Below are positions 16,810 through 25,713 of a DNA stretch of 64,000 bases, in pieces. The notes below the pieces were generated by a model. That model was not told the DNA's origin and searched no databases. It saw only the letters and a list, made by a program, of their open reading frames with translations. Numbering within the stretch: position 1 is the stretch's first letter; each line of letters opens with the position of its first letter. A program made the position numbers and the translations under genes. The stretch covers positions 1 to 64,000 of the forward strand of contig NZ_JAHVIT010000002.1 in assembly GCF_019801605.1 (NCBI RefSeq). The letters are read 5' to 3'. The stretch is from Maritimibacter alkaliphilus (GTDB taxonomy: Bacteria; Pseudomonadota; Alphaproteobacteria; Rhodobacterales; Rhodobacteraceae).

Positions 16810-19800
16810 TCACTCCGCAGGCATCGCGGCCTCTTCGATGGCCAGCGGATGCGGGATATGCACCAGCATCTCCTTCGGGCAGACCTGCACGAAGTTCGCC
16901 TTCTCCACGTCCCAGTGCTGCAGGATGTCCTTGGCCTTGCGGCTGCCGGTCTCCTCGGCGTGACGTTCGATCAGGCCCTTCAGCTGGGCTTCCCAATGGG
17001 CCACCGTGACCGGGCAGGTCACCAGCGTTTCCATGTTCATCAGCGAGGAGGACTTCGCCTCGGGGTCATAGAGATAGGCCATGCCGCCCGTCATCCCCGC
17101 ACCGAAGTTCGCGCCGATCGAGCCGAGGATCACCGCCACGCCACCCGTCATGTACTCGCAGCCGTTGGAGCCGCAGCCCTCGATCACCACCTTGGCGCCC
17201 GAGTTCCGCACCGCGAAGCGTTCGCCCGCGCGGCCAGCGGCAAAGAGGTAACCGTCGGTCGCACCGTAAAGCACGGTGTTGCCGATGATCGTGTTCTCGG
17301 AGGCGACCAGCGGGCTGGACATCGGCGGGTGCACCACGACGGTACCGCCCGAGAGGCCCTTGCCGACATAGTCGTTCGCCTCGCCCGCCACCTCGATCTT
17401 GAGGCCCGGGGCCGCGAAGGCGCCCAGCGACTGGCCGGCCGAGCCGGTCAGCTTGACGGTCAGGTGATCCGGCTGCAGCGCGTTGCGCATGCCGAACTTC
17501 CGCACGATGTGCGACGAGGTCCGCGTGCCCACCGTCCGGTGCGTGTTCTGCACCGCGTAGGAGAGCTGCATCTTCTCGCCGTCCTTCAGGAAGCGGGCGG
17601 CGTCGCGCACGATTTCCGCATCCAGCGTGTCCGGCACGGCGTTGCGCGGCTTGTCGCGGTTGTAGACGATGGCATGGGCGCCATCGACGGTGATCAGCAG
17701 CGGGTTGAGGTCGAGATCATCCAGATGCTCGGCCCCGCGGCTGACCTGGCTCAGCAGGTCGGCGCGGCCGATCACCTCGTCCAGCGACCGGGCACCGATG
17801 GAGGCGAGGATCTCGCGCACCTCGGTGGCGTAGAAGGTGATGAGGTTCACCACCTTGTCCGCGTTGCCGGTGAACTTGGCCCGCAGGCTGTCGTCCTGGG
17901 TGCAGACGCCCACCGGGCAGGTGTTCGACTGGCACTGGCGGACCATGATGCAGCCCATGGCGATCAGCGCGGCGGTGCCGATGCCGTATTCCTCGGCGCC
18001 CATCATGGCGGCCATGACGATGTCACGGCCGGTGCGCAGGCCACCGTCGGTCCGCAGGGTCACCCGCTCGCGCAGGTTGTTCATGGCCAGCACCTGGTGC
18101 GCCTCGGTCAGGCCCATTTCCCACGGCAGGCCGGCGAACTTGATCGAGGTGCCCGGGGACGCCCCGGTGCCGCCGTTGTGGCCCGAGATCAGGATGATGT
18201 CGGCCTTGGCCTTGGCCACGCCCGCGGCGATGGTGCCGACGCCCGAGGAGGCCACCAGCTTCACCGTCACCTTCACGCCCGGGTTGATCTGCTTGAGATC
18301 GTAGATCAGCTGGGCAAGGTCCTCGATCGAGTAGATGTCGTGGTGCGGCGGGGGCGAGATCAGTGTCACGCCCTTGGTCGAATGCCGCAGCCGCGCGATC
18401 AGGTCGGTCACCTTCATGCCGGGCAGCTGGCCACCCTCGCCGGGCTTGGCGCCCTGGGCCACCTTGATCTCCAGCTCTTCGCACTGGTTCAGGTATTCGG
18501 CGGTGACACCGAACCGGCCCGAGGCCACCTGCTTGATCTTGGCCGAGGGGTTGTCGCCGTTGGGCTCGGGCACGAAGTGTGCCGGATCCTCGCCGCCCTC
18601 GCCGCTGTCGGATTTCGCACCGATGCGGTTCATGGCGACGTTCAGGGTCTTGTGGGCCTCGGGGCTCAGCGCGCCCAGCGACATGCCCGGCGTGACGAAA
18701 CGCTTGCGGATCGAGGTGATGCTTTCGACCTCTTCGATCGGCACCGGCGTGCCGAGCGGCTTGATCGCCAGCAGGTCGCGCAGGTGGATCGGCGGGTTCG
18801 CCTGCATCCGCGCGGAATACTGCTTCCACAGCTCGTAGGAGGCGCGGTTACAGGCGGCCTGCATCATGTGCATGGTCTGCGCTTCCCAGGCGTGGGTCTC
18901 GCCCGACTTGCGCGACTTGTAGAAGCCGCCGATCGGCAGGACGTCCTGACCGCCCAGCCAGCCCTGCTGGTGCACGGCCTCGACCTTCTTCTGGATGCCC
19001 GAGACACCGATGCCCGAGATGCGCGAGGTCATGCCGGGGAAATACTCGGCCACCATGGCGCGGGACAGGCCCACGGCCTCGAAGTTCAGACCGCCGCGAT
19101 AGGACGAAACCACCGAGATGCCCATCTTGGACATGATCTTGAGCAGGCCCTGGTCGATGGCTTCGCGGTAACGGGCCATGTTCTCGGTCAGGGTGCCGTC
19201 CAGCAGGCCCCGGTCGATCCGGTCGGCGAGGCTGTCCTCGGCGAGGTAGGGGTTCACGATGGTCGCACCGACGCCGATGAGCACGGCGAAGTAATGTGGA
19301 TCGATGCATTCAGCCGAACGCACACCGAGCGAGCAGAAGGTGCGCAGGCCCTTCTTGGTCAGCCAGGAGTGCACCGCCGACGTCGCAAGGATCATCGGCA
19401 TGGCCACCTTGTCGGGGCCCTGGTGATGGTCGGTCAGAACGATGTGGCCACCGCCGGACCGCACGGCGTCCTCGGCCTCGGCGCGGATCCGCTCCAGCCC
19501 CTTGTGCAGCGCATCTCCATCGTCGCCGCCCGCCGGGAACGTACAGTCGATCTCGACCATGTCGGCGTTGAAATGCGTCATCAGCTCTTCGAACTGCGCA
19601 TTGCCGACGAAGGGCGTGTCGAGCACGAGGATCTCGGTCTGGGCCGAGCTTTCGTCGAGCACGTTCTTCAGGTTGCCGAACCGCGTCTTGAGGCTCATCA
19701 CGCGGAATTCGCGCAAGGAGTCGATCGGCGGGTTGGTCACCTGGGAGAAGTTCTGCCGGAAGAAGTGGCTCAGCGGGCGGTACTTGTTCGACAGAACCGC

Positions 19801-21351
19801 GGAGGGCGTGTCGTCGCCCATGGAGGCGAGCGCTTCCTTCGCGTCCTCGGCCATCGGCGAGAGCACGGTTTCGAGATCCTCGATGGAGTAGCCCGCCGCG
19901 ATCTGCCGCTTGCGCAGCTCACCGCCCGAGAAGATCGCCTTCTCGGTCACGGCCGAGAGCGGCTGATCCAGATCGGTGATCTTGCCGACCCATTCGCCGA
20001 AGGGCTGGGAGGCGGCCAGTTTGTCCTTGATCTCGGTATCGTGGTAGAGCTTGCCGCTTGCCATGTCGACGGCCAGCAGCTGGCCCGGGCCAAGCGCGCC
20101 CTTCTCGCGCACGGTGGCCTCGTTCGAGGGCACCATGCCGGCCTCGGAGCCCGCGATCAGCAGGCCGTCGCCGGTGACGACATAGCGCATCGGGCGCAGG
20201 CCGTTCCGGTCCAGACCGGCACAGACCCAGCGACCATCAGTCATGGCGAGGGCGGCGGGGCCGTCCCAGGGTTCCATGACGCCGTTGCAGTAGGAATACA
20301 TGTCGCGCCACGCCTGCGGCAGCTCGATCGCCTGCTGCGACCAGGCTTCGGGCACCAGCATGGTTTTCGCCATGGGCGCGTTCCGGCCTGCGCGCACCAG
20401 CACCTCGAAGACGGCATCCAGCGCGGCGGAGTCGGACGACCCGCCGGGGATGATCGGCTTGATGTCTTCCGCCATGTCGCCAAACGTGGACGAGGCCATG
20501 CGGATCTCGTGGGACTTCATCCAGTTGATGTTGCCCTTGATCGTGTTGATCTCGCCGTTGTGGGCCAGCATCCGGAACGGCTGCGCCAGCCACCACTGCG
20601 GGAAGGTGTTGGTGGAATAGCGCTGGTGGTAGATCGCGAAGGCGCTCTCGAACCGCTCGTCCATCAGGTCGGGGTAGAAGACGGCGACCTGCTCGGCCAG
20701 CATCATGCCCTTGTAGATCACCGAACGGCAGGACAGCGACGCGATGTAGAGCCCGTTCACCTGCGCGGCGGCGGCGGCTTTCTCGATCCGGCGACGGATC
20801 ACGTAGAGCTCACGCTCGAAGGTCTCTTCATCCACGCCCTTGGAGTTCGAGATCAGGATCTGCTCGATCTCGGGGCGGGTCGCGTTGGCCTTCTCGCCAA
20901 GGCAGGTGATGTCCACGGGCACGTGGCGCCAGCCGTAGATATAGTAGCCCATGCGCAGGACTTCGGTCTCGACGATGGTCCGGCAGGCTTCCTGCGCGCC
21001 GAAATCCGTGCGGGGCAGGAAGACCTGGCCCACGGCCATCAGCTCATCCGTGCGCGGCTCGTGGCCGGTGCGCTTGATCTGGTCGTAGAAGAAGGGGACG
21101 GGGATCTGCACGTGGATGCCCGCGCCGTCACCGGTCTTGCCGTCTGCGTCCACCGCGCCGCGGTGCCAGATCGCCTTGAGCGCCTGAATGCCCGCCTCGA
21201 CCACCTTGCGGCTCTTCTTGCCGTCGATGGAGACGACGAGGCCCACGCCGCAGGAGGACTTCTCGTCCTCTTCGCGGAACAGCGAGTTCTCCGCCATCCA
21301 CTTGCGCTTGGCTTCTTCGGCTGCGACCCAGTTTTCGTCGAACGTCGTCAT
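16810..21351 (-). CDS. gltB: Glutamate synthase (NADPH) large subunit GltB
   Basis: This 1513-residue enzyme makes two glutamates from glutamine and 2-oxoglutarate together with GltD. It has the N-terminal class II amidotransferase domain whose catalytic Cys34 (KSSCGVG) should be exposed by removal of a short propeptide. Central and FMN-binding domains follow (PPPHHDIYSIEDLAQLIYDLK, LISGHNGGTGASP). The 3Fe-4S cysteines are in CIMVRQCQSNTCPVGVC, and a C-terminal beta-helix contains GGVAVILGSIGANFGAGMTGG. GGAG precedes the ATG at 21351. It is the last gene of an operon with gltD and a small GFA-family gene, an unusual interruption. Confidence 0.97.
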   Translation of the reverse strand: MTTFDENWVAAEEAKRKWMAENSLFREEDEKSSCGVGLVVSIDGKKSRKVVEAGIQALKAIWHRGAVDADGKTGDGAGIHVQIPVPFFYDQIKRTGHEPRTDELMAVGQVFLPRTDFGAQEACRTIVETEVLRMGYYIYGWRHVPVDITCLGEKANATRPEIEQILISNSKGVDEETFERELYVIRRRIEKAAAAAQVNGLYIASLSCRSVIYKGMMLAEQVAVFYPDLMDERFESAFAIYHQRYSTNTFPQWWLAQPFRMLAHNGEINTIKGNINWMKSHEIRMASSTFGDMAEDIKPIIPGGSSDSAALDAVFEVLVRAGRNAPMAKTMLVPEAWSQQAIELPQAWRDMYSYCNGVMEPWDGPAALAMTDGRWVCAGLDRNGLRPMRYVVTGDGLLIAGSEAGMVPSNEATVREKGALGPGQLLAVDMASGKLYHDTEIKDKLAASQPFGEWVGKITDLDQPLSAVTEKAIFSGGELRKRQIAAGYSIEDLETVLSPMAEDAKEALASMGDDTPSAVLSNKYRPLSHFFRQNFSQVTNPPIDSLREFRVMSLKTRFGNLKNVLDESSAQTEILVLDTPFVGNAQFEELMTHFNADMVEIDCTFPAGGDDGDALHKGLERIRAEAEDAVRSGGGHIVLTDHHQGPDKVAMPMILATSAVHSWLTKKGLRTFCSLGVRSAECIDPHYFAVLIGVGATIVNPYLAEDSLADRIDRGLLDGTLTENMARYREAIDQGLLKIMSKMGISVVSSYRGGLNFEAVGLSRAMVAEYFPGMTSRISGIGVSGIQKKVEAVHQQGWLGGQDVLPIGGFYKSRKSGETHAWEAQTMHMMQAACNRASYELWKQYSARMQANPPIHLRDLLAIKPLGTPVPIEEVESITSIRKRFVTPGMSLGALSPEAHKTLNVAMNRIGAKSDSGEGGEDPAHFVPEPNGDNPSAKIKQVASGRFGVTAEYLNQCEELEIKVAQGAKPGEGGQLPGMKVTDLIARLRHSTKGVTLISPPPHHDIYSIEDLAQLIYDLKQINPGVKVTVKLVASSGVGTIAAGVAKAKADIILISGHNGGTGASPGTSIKFAGLPWEMGLTEAHQVLAMNNLRERVTLRTDGGLRTGRDIVMAAMMGAEEYGIGTAALIAMGCIMVRQCQSNTCPVGVCTQDDSLRAKFTGNADKVVNLITFYATEVREILASIGARSLDEVIGRADLLSQVSRGAEHLDDLDLNPLLITVDGAHAIVYNRDKPRNAVPDTLDAEIVRDAARFLKDGEKMQLSYAVQNTHRTVGTRTSSHIVRKFGMRNALQPDHLTVKLTGSAGQSLGAFAAPGLKIEVAGEANDYVGKGLSGGTVVVHPPMSSPLVASENTIIGNTVLYGATDGYLFAAGRAGERFAVRNSGAKVVIEGCGSNGCEYMTGGVAVILGSIGANFGAGMTGGMAYLYDPEAKSSSLMNMETLVTCPVTVAHWEAQLKGLIERHAEETGSRKAKDILQHWDVEKANFVQVCPKEMLVHIPHPLAIEEAAMPAE

Positions 21352-21364
21352 GGCTGGCTCCTTC

Positions 21365-21805
21365 TCAGGTCCGCCCCTGCGGCAGCTCGGCCGTGGGGAC
21401 GAAGGGAAACGTCTCTTCATAGGTCTCGGCAGTCACCCGCCGATGGTCGCCCTCGAGCGTGAGGGCGGTGAGGCGCTGATCGACGTAGGCTTCGCTGATC
21501 AGCGGGAAGTCGCGGGCCGCCTCGAAGAGGCCCGCGCAGAATTCCGTCTCCTCCGCTCCGTCGTCCTTCAGCCAGAGGCTGCTGCCGCAGGTGGGGCAGA
21601 AGCTCCGCTGCGAGAACGGGGAGGAGCGGTGGGTACGCACCTCCCCCACGACGCGGATCGCGTCATCGGGGGCGGTGAAGAAGGCGTAGGCGCTGCCGCT
21701 CCAGCGCCGGCACATGGCGCAGTGGCAGACGCCGACCTCGGCCCGGTAGGTTGTCAGGGTAAGGGTGACGGCGCCGCAGAGGCAGTGCCCCGTGATGGTC
21801 TCCAT
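21365..21805 (-). CDS. GFA/CENP-V family zinc protein between gltD and gltB
   Basis: The 146-residue protein has the GFA fold: GHCLCGAVTLTLTT at the N-terminus, VCHCAMCRRWSGSAYAFF and SFCPTCGSSLWL. These provide the CxC, CxxC and CxxC zinc ligands. Family members include glutathione-dependent formaldehyde-activating enzyme, but most are of unknown function. It lies 41 bases after gltD and 13 bases before gltB in the same direction, so it is part of the glutamate synthase operon. A link to glutamate or glutathione metabolism is only an inference from position. Confidence 0.85.
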   Translation of the reverse strand: METITGHCLCGAVTLTLTTYRAEVGVCHCAMCRRWSGSAYAFFTAPDDAIRVVGEVRTHRSSPFSQRSFCPTCGSSLWLKDDGAEETEFCAGLFEAARDFPLISEAYVDQRLTALTLEGDHRRVTAETYEETFPFVPTAELPQGRT

Positions 21806-21846
21806 CGTCCCCGTCTCCCTGATCCGCCCGTCCCGGCCCGCGGTGA

Positions 21847-23286
21847 TTACTCGGCAGCGACCGCTTCAGCGCCGGTGTTGAGGTAATCGAGCATCGCGGT
21901 GGCGCAGTCGCGCCCGTCGCGGATTGCCCAGACCACCAGCGAGGCGCCGCGCACGATGTCACCCACGGCAAAGACGCCATCGAGGCTGGTCTTGCCGGTG
22001 CCGTATTCGGCGCGGATCGTACCCCAGCGGGTCACGGCCAGTTCCGGCTGGCCCCAGAGCGTCGGCAGGTCCTCGGGCTCGAAGCCGAGCGCCTTGATCA
22101 CGAGGTCCGCATCCTCGGCGTAGTCGGCGCCCTCGATCACCTCGGGGCTCTGACGGCCCGAGGCATCCGGCGCGCCGAGACGCATCTTCTGCACGGTCAC
22201 CGAAGAGACGCTGTCGCCGGCGAAGGCCTTGGGTGCCGAGAGCCAGACGAATTCGACGCCCTCTTCCTCGGCGTTCTGCACCTCGCGCTGCGAGCCGGGC
22301 ATGTTGGCGCGGTCGCGGCGGTAGAGACATTTGACCGACTCGGCGCCCTGACGCACGGCGGTGCGGACACAGTCCATCGCGGTGTCGCCCCCGCCGATGA
22401 CCACGACCTTCTTGCCATTGGCGTTCAGCTCGCCGCTGGTGAATTCGGGCACTTCGTCGCCGAAGTTCGAGGCCTTGTTCGAGGCGGTGAGGTAGTCGAT
22501 GGCGCGCACGATCCCGTCGGCGCCCGCACCGGGGCCGGTCAGGTCGCGGGTCTTGTAGACGCCGGTGGCGATCAGCACGGCGTCGTGCTTGCCGCGGATC
22601 GCATCGAAGGAGAGATCCTCGCCCACGTTGCAGTTCAGCACGAATTCGACACCGGATTTTTCCAGCTGCTCGATCCGGCGCATGACCACGTCCTTCTCCA
22701 GCTTGAAGCCGGGGATGCCATAGGTGAGCAGCCCGCCCGCGCGGTCATACCGGTCATAGACGGTGACCTGCACGCCGGCGCGGCGCAGCATGTCGGCCGC
22801 CGCGAGGCCGCCGGGGCCCGCGCCGATGATTCCCACCGACTGGTCGCGCTCAACCACAGGGGTAATGGTCTTCACCCAGCCCTCTTCCCATGCGGTATCG
22901 GTGATGTATTTTTCGACAGCGCCAATCGTCACAGTGCCGTGACCCGATTGCTCGATGACGCAGTTGCCCTCGCACAGGCGGTCCTGCGGGCAGATGCGGC
23001 CACAGATTTCCGGGAAGGTGTTGGTCGCCTGGCTGACCTCGTAGGCCTCCTGCAGGCGGCCCGTCGCGGTCAGCTTCAGCCAATCGGGGATGTTGTTGTG
23101 CAGCGGGCAATGCGACTGGCAATAGGGCACGCCACATTGGCTGCAACGGCTGGACTGCTCCTTGGCCTTCGCATCGGCAAATTCAGCGTAGATTTCGTCG
23201 AAATCCTTGTTCCGCGTTTCGGCGCCACGCTTCACGGGCATGTCGCGTTCAACGGTCACGAATTTCAGCATAGGTTGCTTCGCCAC
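21847..23286 (-). CDS. gltD: Glutamate synthase small subunit GltD
   Basis: This 479-residue flavoprotein passes electrons from NADPH to GltB. N-terminal 4Fe-4S ligands are visible in SRCSQCGVPYCQSHCPLHNNIPDWL and ICGRICPQDRLCEGNCVIE. An FAD-binding segment reads GIIGAGPGGLAAADMLRRAG, an NADPH-binding segment VVVIGGGDTAMDCVRTAVRQGA, and a C-terminal FAD contact GVFAVGDIVRGASLVVWAI. The GTG at 23286 is preferred because AGGAAAGG precedes it; an ATG five codons later has no such site. It is the first gene of the gltD-GFA-gltB operon. Confidence 0.96.
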   Translation of the reverse strand: MAKQPMLKFVTVERDMPVKRGAETRNKDFDEIYAEFADAKAKEQSSRCSQCGVPYCQSHCPLHNNIPDWLKLTATGRLQEAYEVSQATNTFPEICGRICPQDRLCEGNCVIEQSGHGTVTIGAVEKYITDTAWEEGWVKTITPVVERDQSVGIIGAGPGGLAAADMLRRAGVQVTVYDRYDRAGGLLTYGIPGFKLEKDVVMRRIEQLEKSGVEFVLNCNVGEDLSFDAIRGKHDAVLIATGVYKTRDLTGPGAGADGIVRAIDYLTASNKASNFGDEVPEFTSGELNANGKKVVVIGGGDTAMDCVRTAVRQGAESVKCLYRRDRANMPGSQREVQNAEEEGVEFVWLSAPKAFAGDSVSSVTVQKMRLGAPDASGRQSPEVIEGADYAEDADLVIKALGFEPEDLPTLWGQPELAVTRWGTIRAEYGTGKTSLDGVFAVGDIVRGASLVVWAIRDGRDCATAMLDYLNTGAEAVAAE

Positions 23287-23349
23287 GTCGCTGCCTTTCC
23301 TAGTGTCCCTAGATCGGAGTTCTCTTTACGGAATGTCCCGGATGAATAA

Positions 23350-23368
23350 AAGTCAGAAGTGCTGACTT
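23350..23368. promoter_or_regulatory. Inverted repeat in the gltD-uppP divergent region
   Basis: AAGTCAG (23350-23356) and CTGACTT (23362-23368) form a perfect seven-base inverted repeat with a five-base centre, in an AT-rich stretch 64 bases upstream of the gltD start. A second one, TAGGTC/GACCTA, lies at 23424-23443, closer to uppP. Both are candidate regulator sites; the regulators are unknown. Confidence 0.4.
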
Positions 23369-23513
23369 ATATATCAGAAAAATGCCCCCAAGGCCAGTCA
23401 GGGGTCATTTTTCCCCTCGAAAATAGGTCCGATATGCGACCTACCGTCCCGCTTTCCTTTTCGGGACCACCGGTTAAAGGTGAAACCGACTCTCGAAACC
23501 ATCGGAGCTCCTG

Positions 23514-24314
23514 ATGACTCTCCTGCACCTTTTGCTCCTGGCCATGGTCCAGGGGGTGACGGAATTCCTCCCCATCTCGTCCTCCGGGCATCTTATCCTG
23601 ATTCCCGCCCTGACAGGAGCGGCGGATCAGGGGCAGGCGCTGGATGTCGCCGTTCACGTCGGCACATTGGGGGCGGTGATCCTCTATTTCTGGGCCGATG
23701 TGCGCGAGGCGACCTTTGGCCTGCCGCGGGCGCTCTGCGGCAAGATGGACACCCCGGGCTCCAAGCTCGCCTTCCTGCTGATCCTCTCGACGATCCCGGT
23801 GATCCTCTTCGGCCTACTGCTGAAGGCGACGGGCATCGATGAGCTGCTGCGCTCCGCCACGGTGATCGCGGTGACGATGATCGGCTTCGGCCTGCTGCTT
23901 TACTGGGCGGACCAGAAGAAGGGCGGGCTCAAGCAGGACCGGGAATGGTCGGTGAAGGACGCGGTGATCATGGGCCTGTGGCAGGCGGTGGCGCTGATCC
24001 CCGGCACCTCGCGGTCCGGCATCACGATCACCTCGGCGCTGATGCTGGGCTATACCCGGCGCGACGCGGCCAAGCTCTCGATGCTGATGTCGATCCCGAC
24101 GATCATCGCCAGCGCCGCCTACCTGCTGGCCGAGGTGATCGCGACCGGAGAGGCCTCCCTCACCGACATGGCGATCGCGGCCGTCTTCTCCTTCCTCTCG
24201 GCCCTCGTGGCGCTGACCCTGATGATGCGCCTGCTGCGCAGCGTCAGCTACACGCCCTACGTCATCTACCGGCTGATCCTCGGCGTGGTGCTGCTGATCT
24301 GGATCTACGCCTGA
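23514..24314 (+). CDS. uppP: Undecaprenyl-diphosphatase UppP (BacA)
   Basis: This 266-residue inner-membrane enzyme recycles undecaprenyl pyrophosphate to the monophosphate carrier used in cell-wall synthesis and confers bacitracin resistance. The signature QGVTEFLPISSSGHL (Glu17, His26) and the second motif PGTSRSGITITSALMLG are intact, with about eight hydrophobic segments. CGGAG precedes the ATG. It is divergent from gltD and followed by a strong two-way terminator. Confidence 0.95.
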   Translation: MTLLHLLLLAMVQGVTEFLPISSSGHLILIPALTGAADQGQALDVAVHVGTLGAVILYFWADVREATFGLPRALCGKMDTPGSKLAFLLILSTIPVILFGLLLKATGIDELLRSATVIAVTMIGFGLLLYWADQKKGGLKQDREWSVKDAVIMGLWQAVALIPGTSRSGITITSALMLGYTRRDAAKLSMLMSIPTIIASAAYLLAEVIATGEASLTDMAIAAVFSFLSALVALTLMMRLLRSVSYTPYVIYRLILGVVLLIWIYA

Positions 24315-24348
24315 TCGGCCCCACCGCCCGGCTGCCTCTCCAGAACGC

Positions 24349-24376
24349 AAAAGGCCCCGCGAGAGCGGGGCCTTTT
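24349..24376. terminator. Bidirectional terminator between uppP and the SDR gene
   Basis: GGCCCCGC (24353-24360) and GCGGGGCC (24365-24372) form a perfect stem around GAGA, flanked by AAAA and TTTT. It can therefore stop transcription from both convergent genes. Confidence 0.9.
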
Positions 24377-24409
24377 CATGTCCTGCGGGCCGAATCTCAG
24401 TTCTTGGCC

Positions 24410-25393
24410 TCAGATCTTGAGGTTGCGGGCCGAATTCTTGATGTCGGAATACTGGCCGCTCTGGCGATAGCGCCAGAGGTAGCTGGGCAGGACCGCGCCA
24501 TAGGCGACCGGGGTGATCCCCAGATCGGCAAAGCCCTTGGCCCCGTCGGAAACCACGTTGTCGCTCTTCAGGTTCCTCACCTGATCGCGGGTCAGCACCT
24601 TGTTGGTCAGCAGACCGCCGGTCACCTTCTGGATCAGGTCGAAGACCCAGCCGATCAGCCTGCCCACGCCGAAGGGCACGTTCATCACGATGCGCTTGCG
24701 CCGGATCACCTGCAGCATGTCTTCCATCAGCTTGCGGAAGGTCACCACGTCCGGGCCACCCAACTCGTAGATGCCACCGGGCGCCTTGCCCTCGGCGCCG
24801 AGCTGTGCGGCTGCGGCCACGTCATCGGCAAAGACCGGCTGGAACTTGGTGTCGCCGCCGACCACCGGCAGGACCGGGCCGCGGGTCGCCATCGAGGCGA
24901 AGCGGTTGAAGAACTCGTCCTCGGGCCCGAAGACCACGGAGGGACGCAGGATCACGGCGCCGGGGAAGGCGGCCAGCACGGCCTCTTCGCCGGCGGCCTT
25001 GGTGCGGGCATAGTCGCTGGCCGATCCGGCATCGGCCCCAAGCGCCGAGAGCTGGACGAGGGAGGCCACGCCTTCCTCTGCCGCGATGCGCGCGATCCGG
25101 CCCGGCGCCTCGGCCTGCACGGCCTCGAAGGAGTTCTTGCCGCTTTCGACCAGCACGCCGACACAGTTCACGACGGCATCGGCACCGCGGGTCACGGCCC
25201 GGACCGACTCGTCATCACGGATGTTGCAGAACACCGGCTCGACCTGGCCGACGTTGCCGTAGGTCCGGACGAAACCTGCCTCGTTCGGACGGCGCACGGC
25301 GACGCGCACGCGCCAGCCATCCAGAGCCATACGGCGGGCCACATAGCGCCCGATGAAGCCCGAACCGCCAAAAATGGTCACCAGCTTTGCCAT
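24410..25393 (-). CDS. Complex I NDUFA9-like NAD(P)-binding protein (atypical SDR)
   Basis: The 327-residue protein begins with the dinucleotide motif VTIFGGSGFIGRYVARRM and follows the atypical extended-SDR pattern. RMALDGWRVRVAVRRP, GADAVVNCVGVL, an active-site-like DYARTKAAGE and RPSVVFGPEDEFFNRF are visible. This is the pattern of the NDUFA9 subunit of respiratory complex I. Alphaproteobacterial homologues are annotated as complex I accessory proteins, though a direct role here is not shown. The ATG at 25393 has GGGGAGA nine bases upstream. Confidence 0.87.
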   Translation of the reverse strand: MAKLVTIFGGSGFIGRYVARRMALDGWRVRVAVRRPNEAGFVRTYGNVGQVEPVFCNIRDDESVRAVTRGADAVVNCVGVLVESGKNSFEAVQAEAPGRIARIAAEEGVASLVQLSALGADAGSASDYARTKAAGEEAVLAAFPGAVILRPSVVFGPEDEFFNRFASMATRGPVLPVVGGDTKFQPVFADDVAAAAQLGAEGKAPGGIYELGGPDVVTFRKLMEDMLQVIRRKRIVMNVPFGVGRLIGWVFDLIQKVTGGLLTNKVLTRDQVRNLKSDNVVSDGAKGFADLGITPVAYGAVLPSYLWRYRQSGQYSDIKNSARNLKI

Positions 25394-25497
25394 CAAGAAA
25401 TCTCCCCGCTACCGCGCTTTCCCCTTGTTCCTAGCCCCCCACCCGGGCCCCGGCAAGGCGTTAAGAAGAGAATGGATAAAAACCTGCAAAAAGTTCG

Positions 25498-25526
25498 TTG
25501 ACACCCCCCGCCAGCATCAATATACG
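25498..25526 (+). promoter_or_regulatory. Promoter of tRNA-Leu
   Basis: TTGACA at 25498-25503 and TATACG at 25521-25526 are separated by 17 bases, a near-consensus sigma-70 promoter. Transcription would start a few bases before the mature tRNA at 25543. Confidence 0.8.
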
Positions 25527-25542
25527 CCCCTCCACGGCACCT

Positions 25543-25628
25543 GCCCAGGTGGCGGAATGGTAGACGCGCTGGCTTCAGGTGCCAGTGACCTTACGGTCGT
25601 GGAGGTTCGAGTCCTCTCCTGGGCACCA
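25543..25628 (+). tRNA. tRNA-Leu (anticodon CAG)
   Basis: The acceptor stem GCCCAGG pairs with CCTGGGC. The anticodon arm CTGGC-TTCAGGT-GCCAG shows anticodon CAG, reading CUG. There is a long variable arm as expected for a type II leucine tRNA, a T-arm GAGG-TTCGAGT-CCTC and an encoded CCA end. A strong promoter lies upstream and a terminator downstream. Confidence 0.97.
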
Positions 25629-25642
25629 ACTGCCGTTGGCAG

Positions 25643-25681
25643 AAAAAAGCCCCTGAAACCAATCGGTTTCAGGGGCTTTTT
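25643..25681. terminator. Bidirectional terminator after tRNA-Leu
   Basis: GCCCCTGAAACC (25649-25660) pairs perfectly with GGTTTCAGGGGC (25665-25676) around AATC, with AAAAAA before and TTTTT after. It serves the tRNA and the convergent phospholipase gene. Confidence 0.93.
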
Positions 25682-25713
25682 CCGTTATGGCCGACCGCTC
25701 CGCCGCGCCGCGG

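Noticed and set aside
16849-21462. Plus-strand open frame of 1537 codons opposite gltB
   Set aside because: It spans exactly the antisense of gltB, is compositionally odd (rich in His, Asp, Arg, Gly, Val) and shows no domain or start signal. gltB itself is certain.
23287-23513. Possible small gene or sRNA in the gltD-uppP gap
   Set aside because: No frame with a ribosome-binding site and no hairpin with a T-run. The region is explained as a divergent control region.
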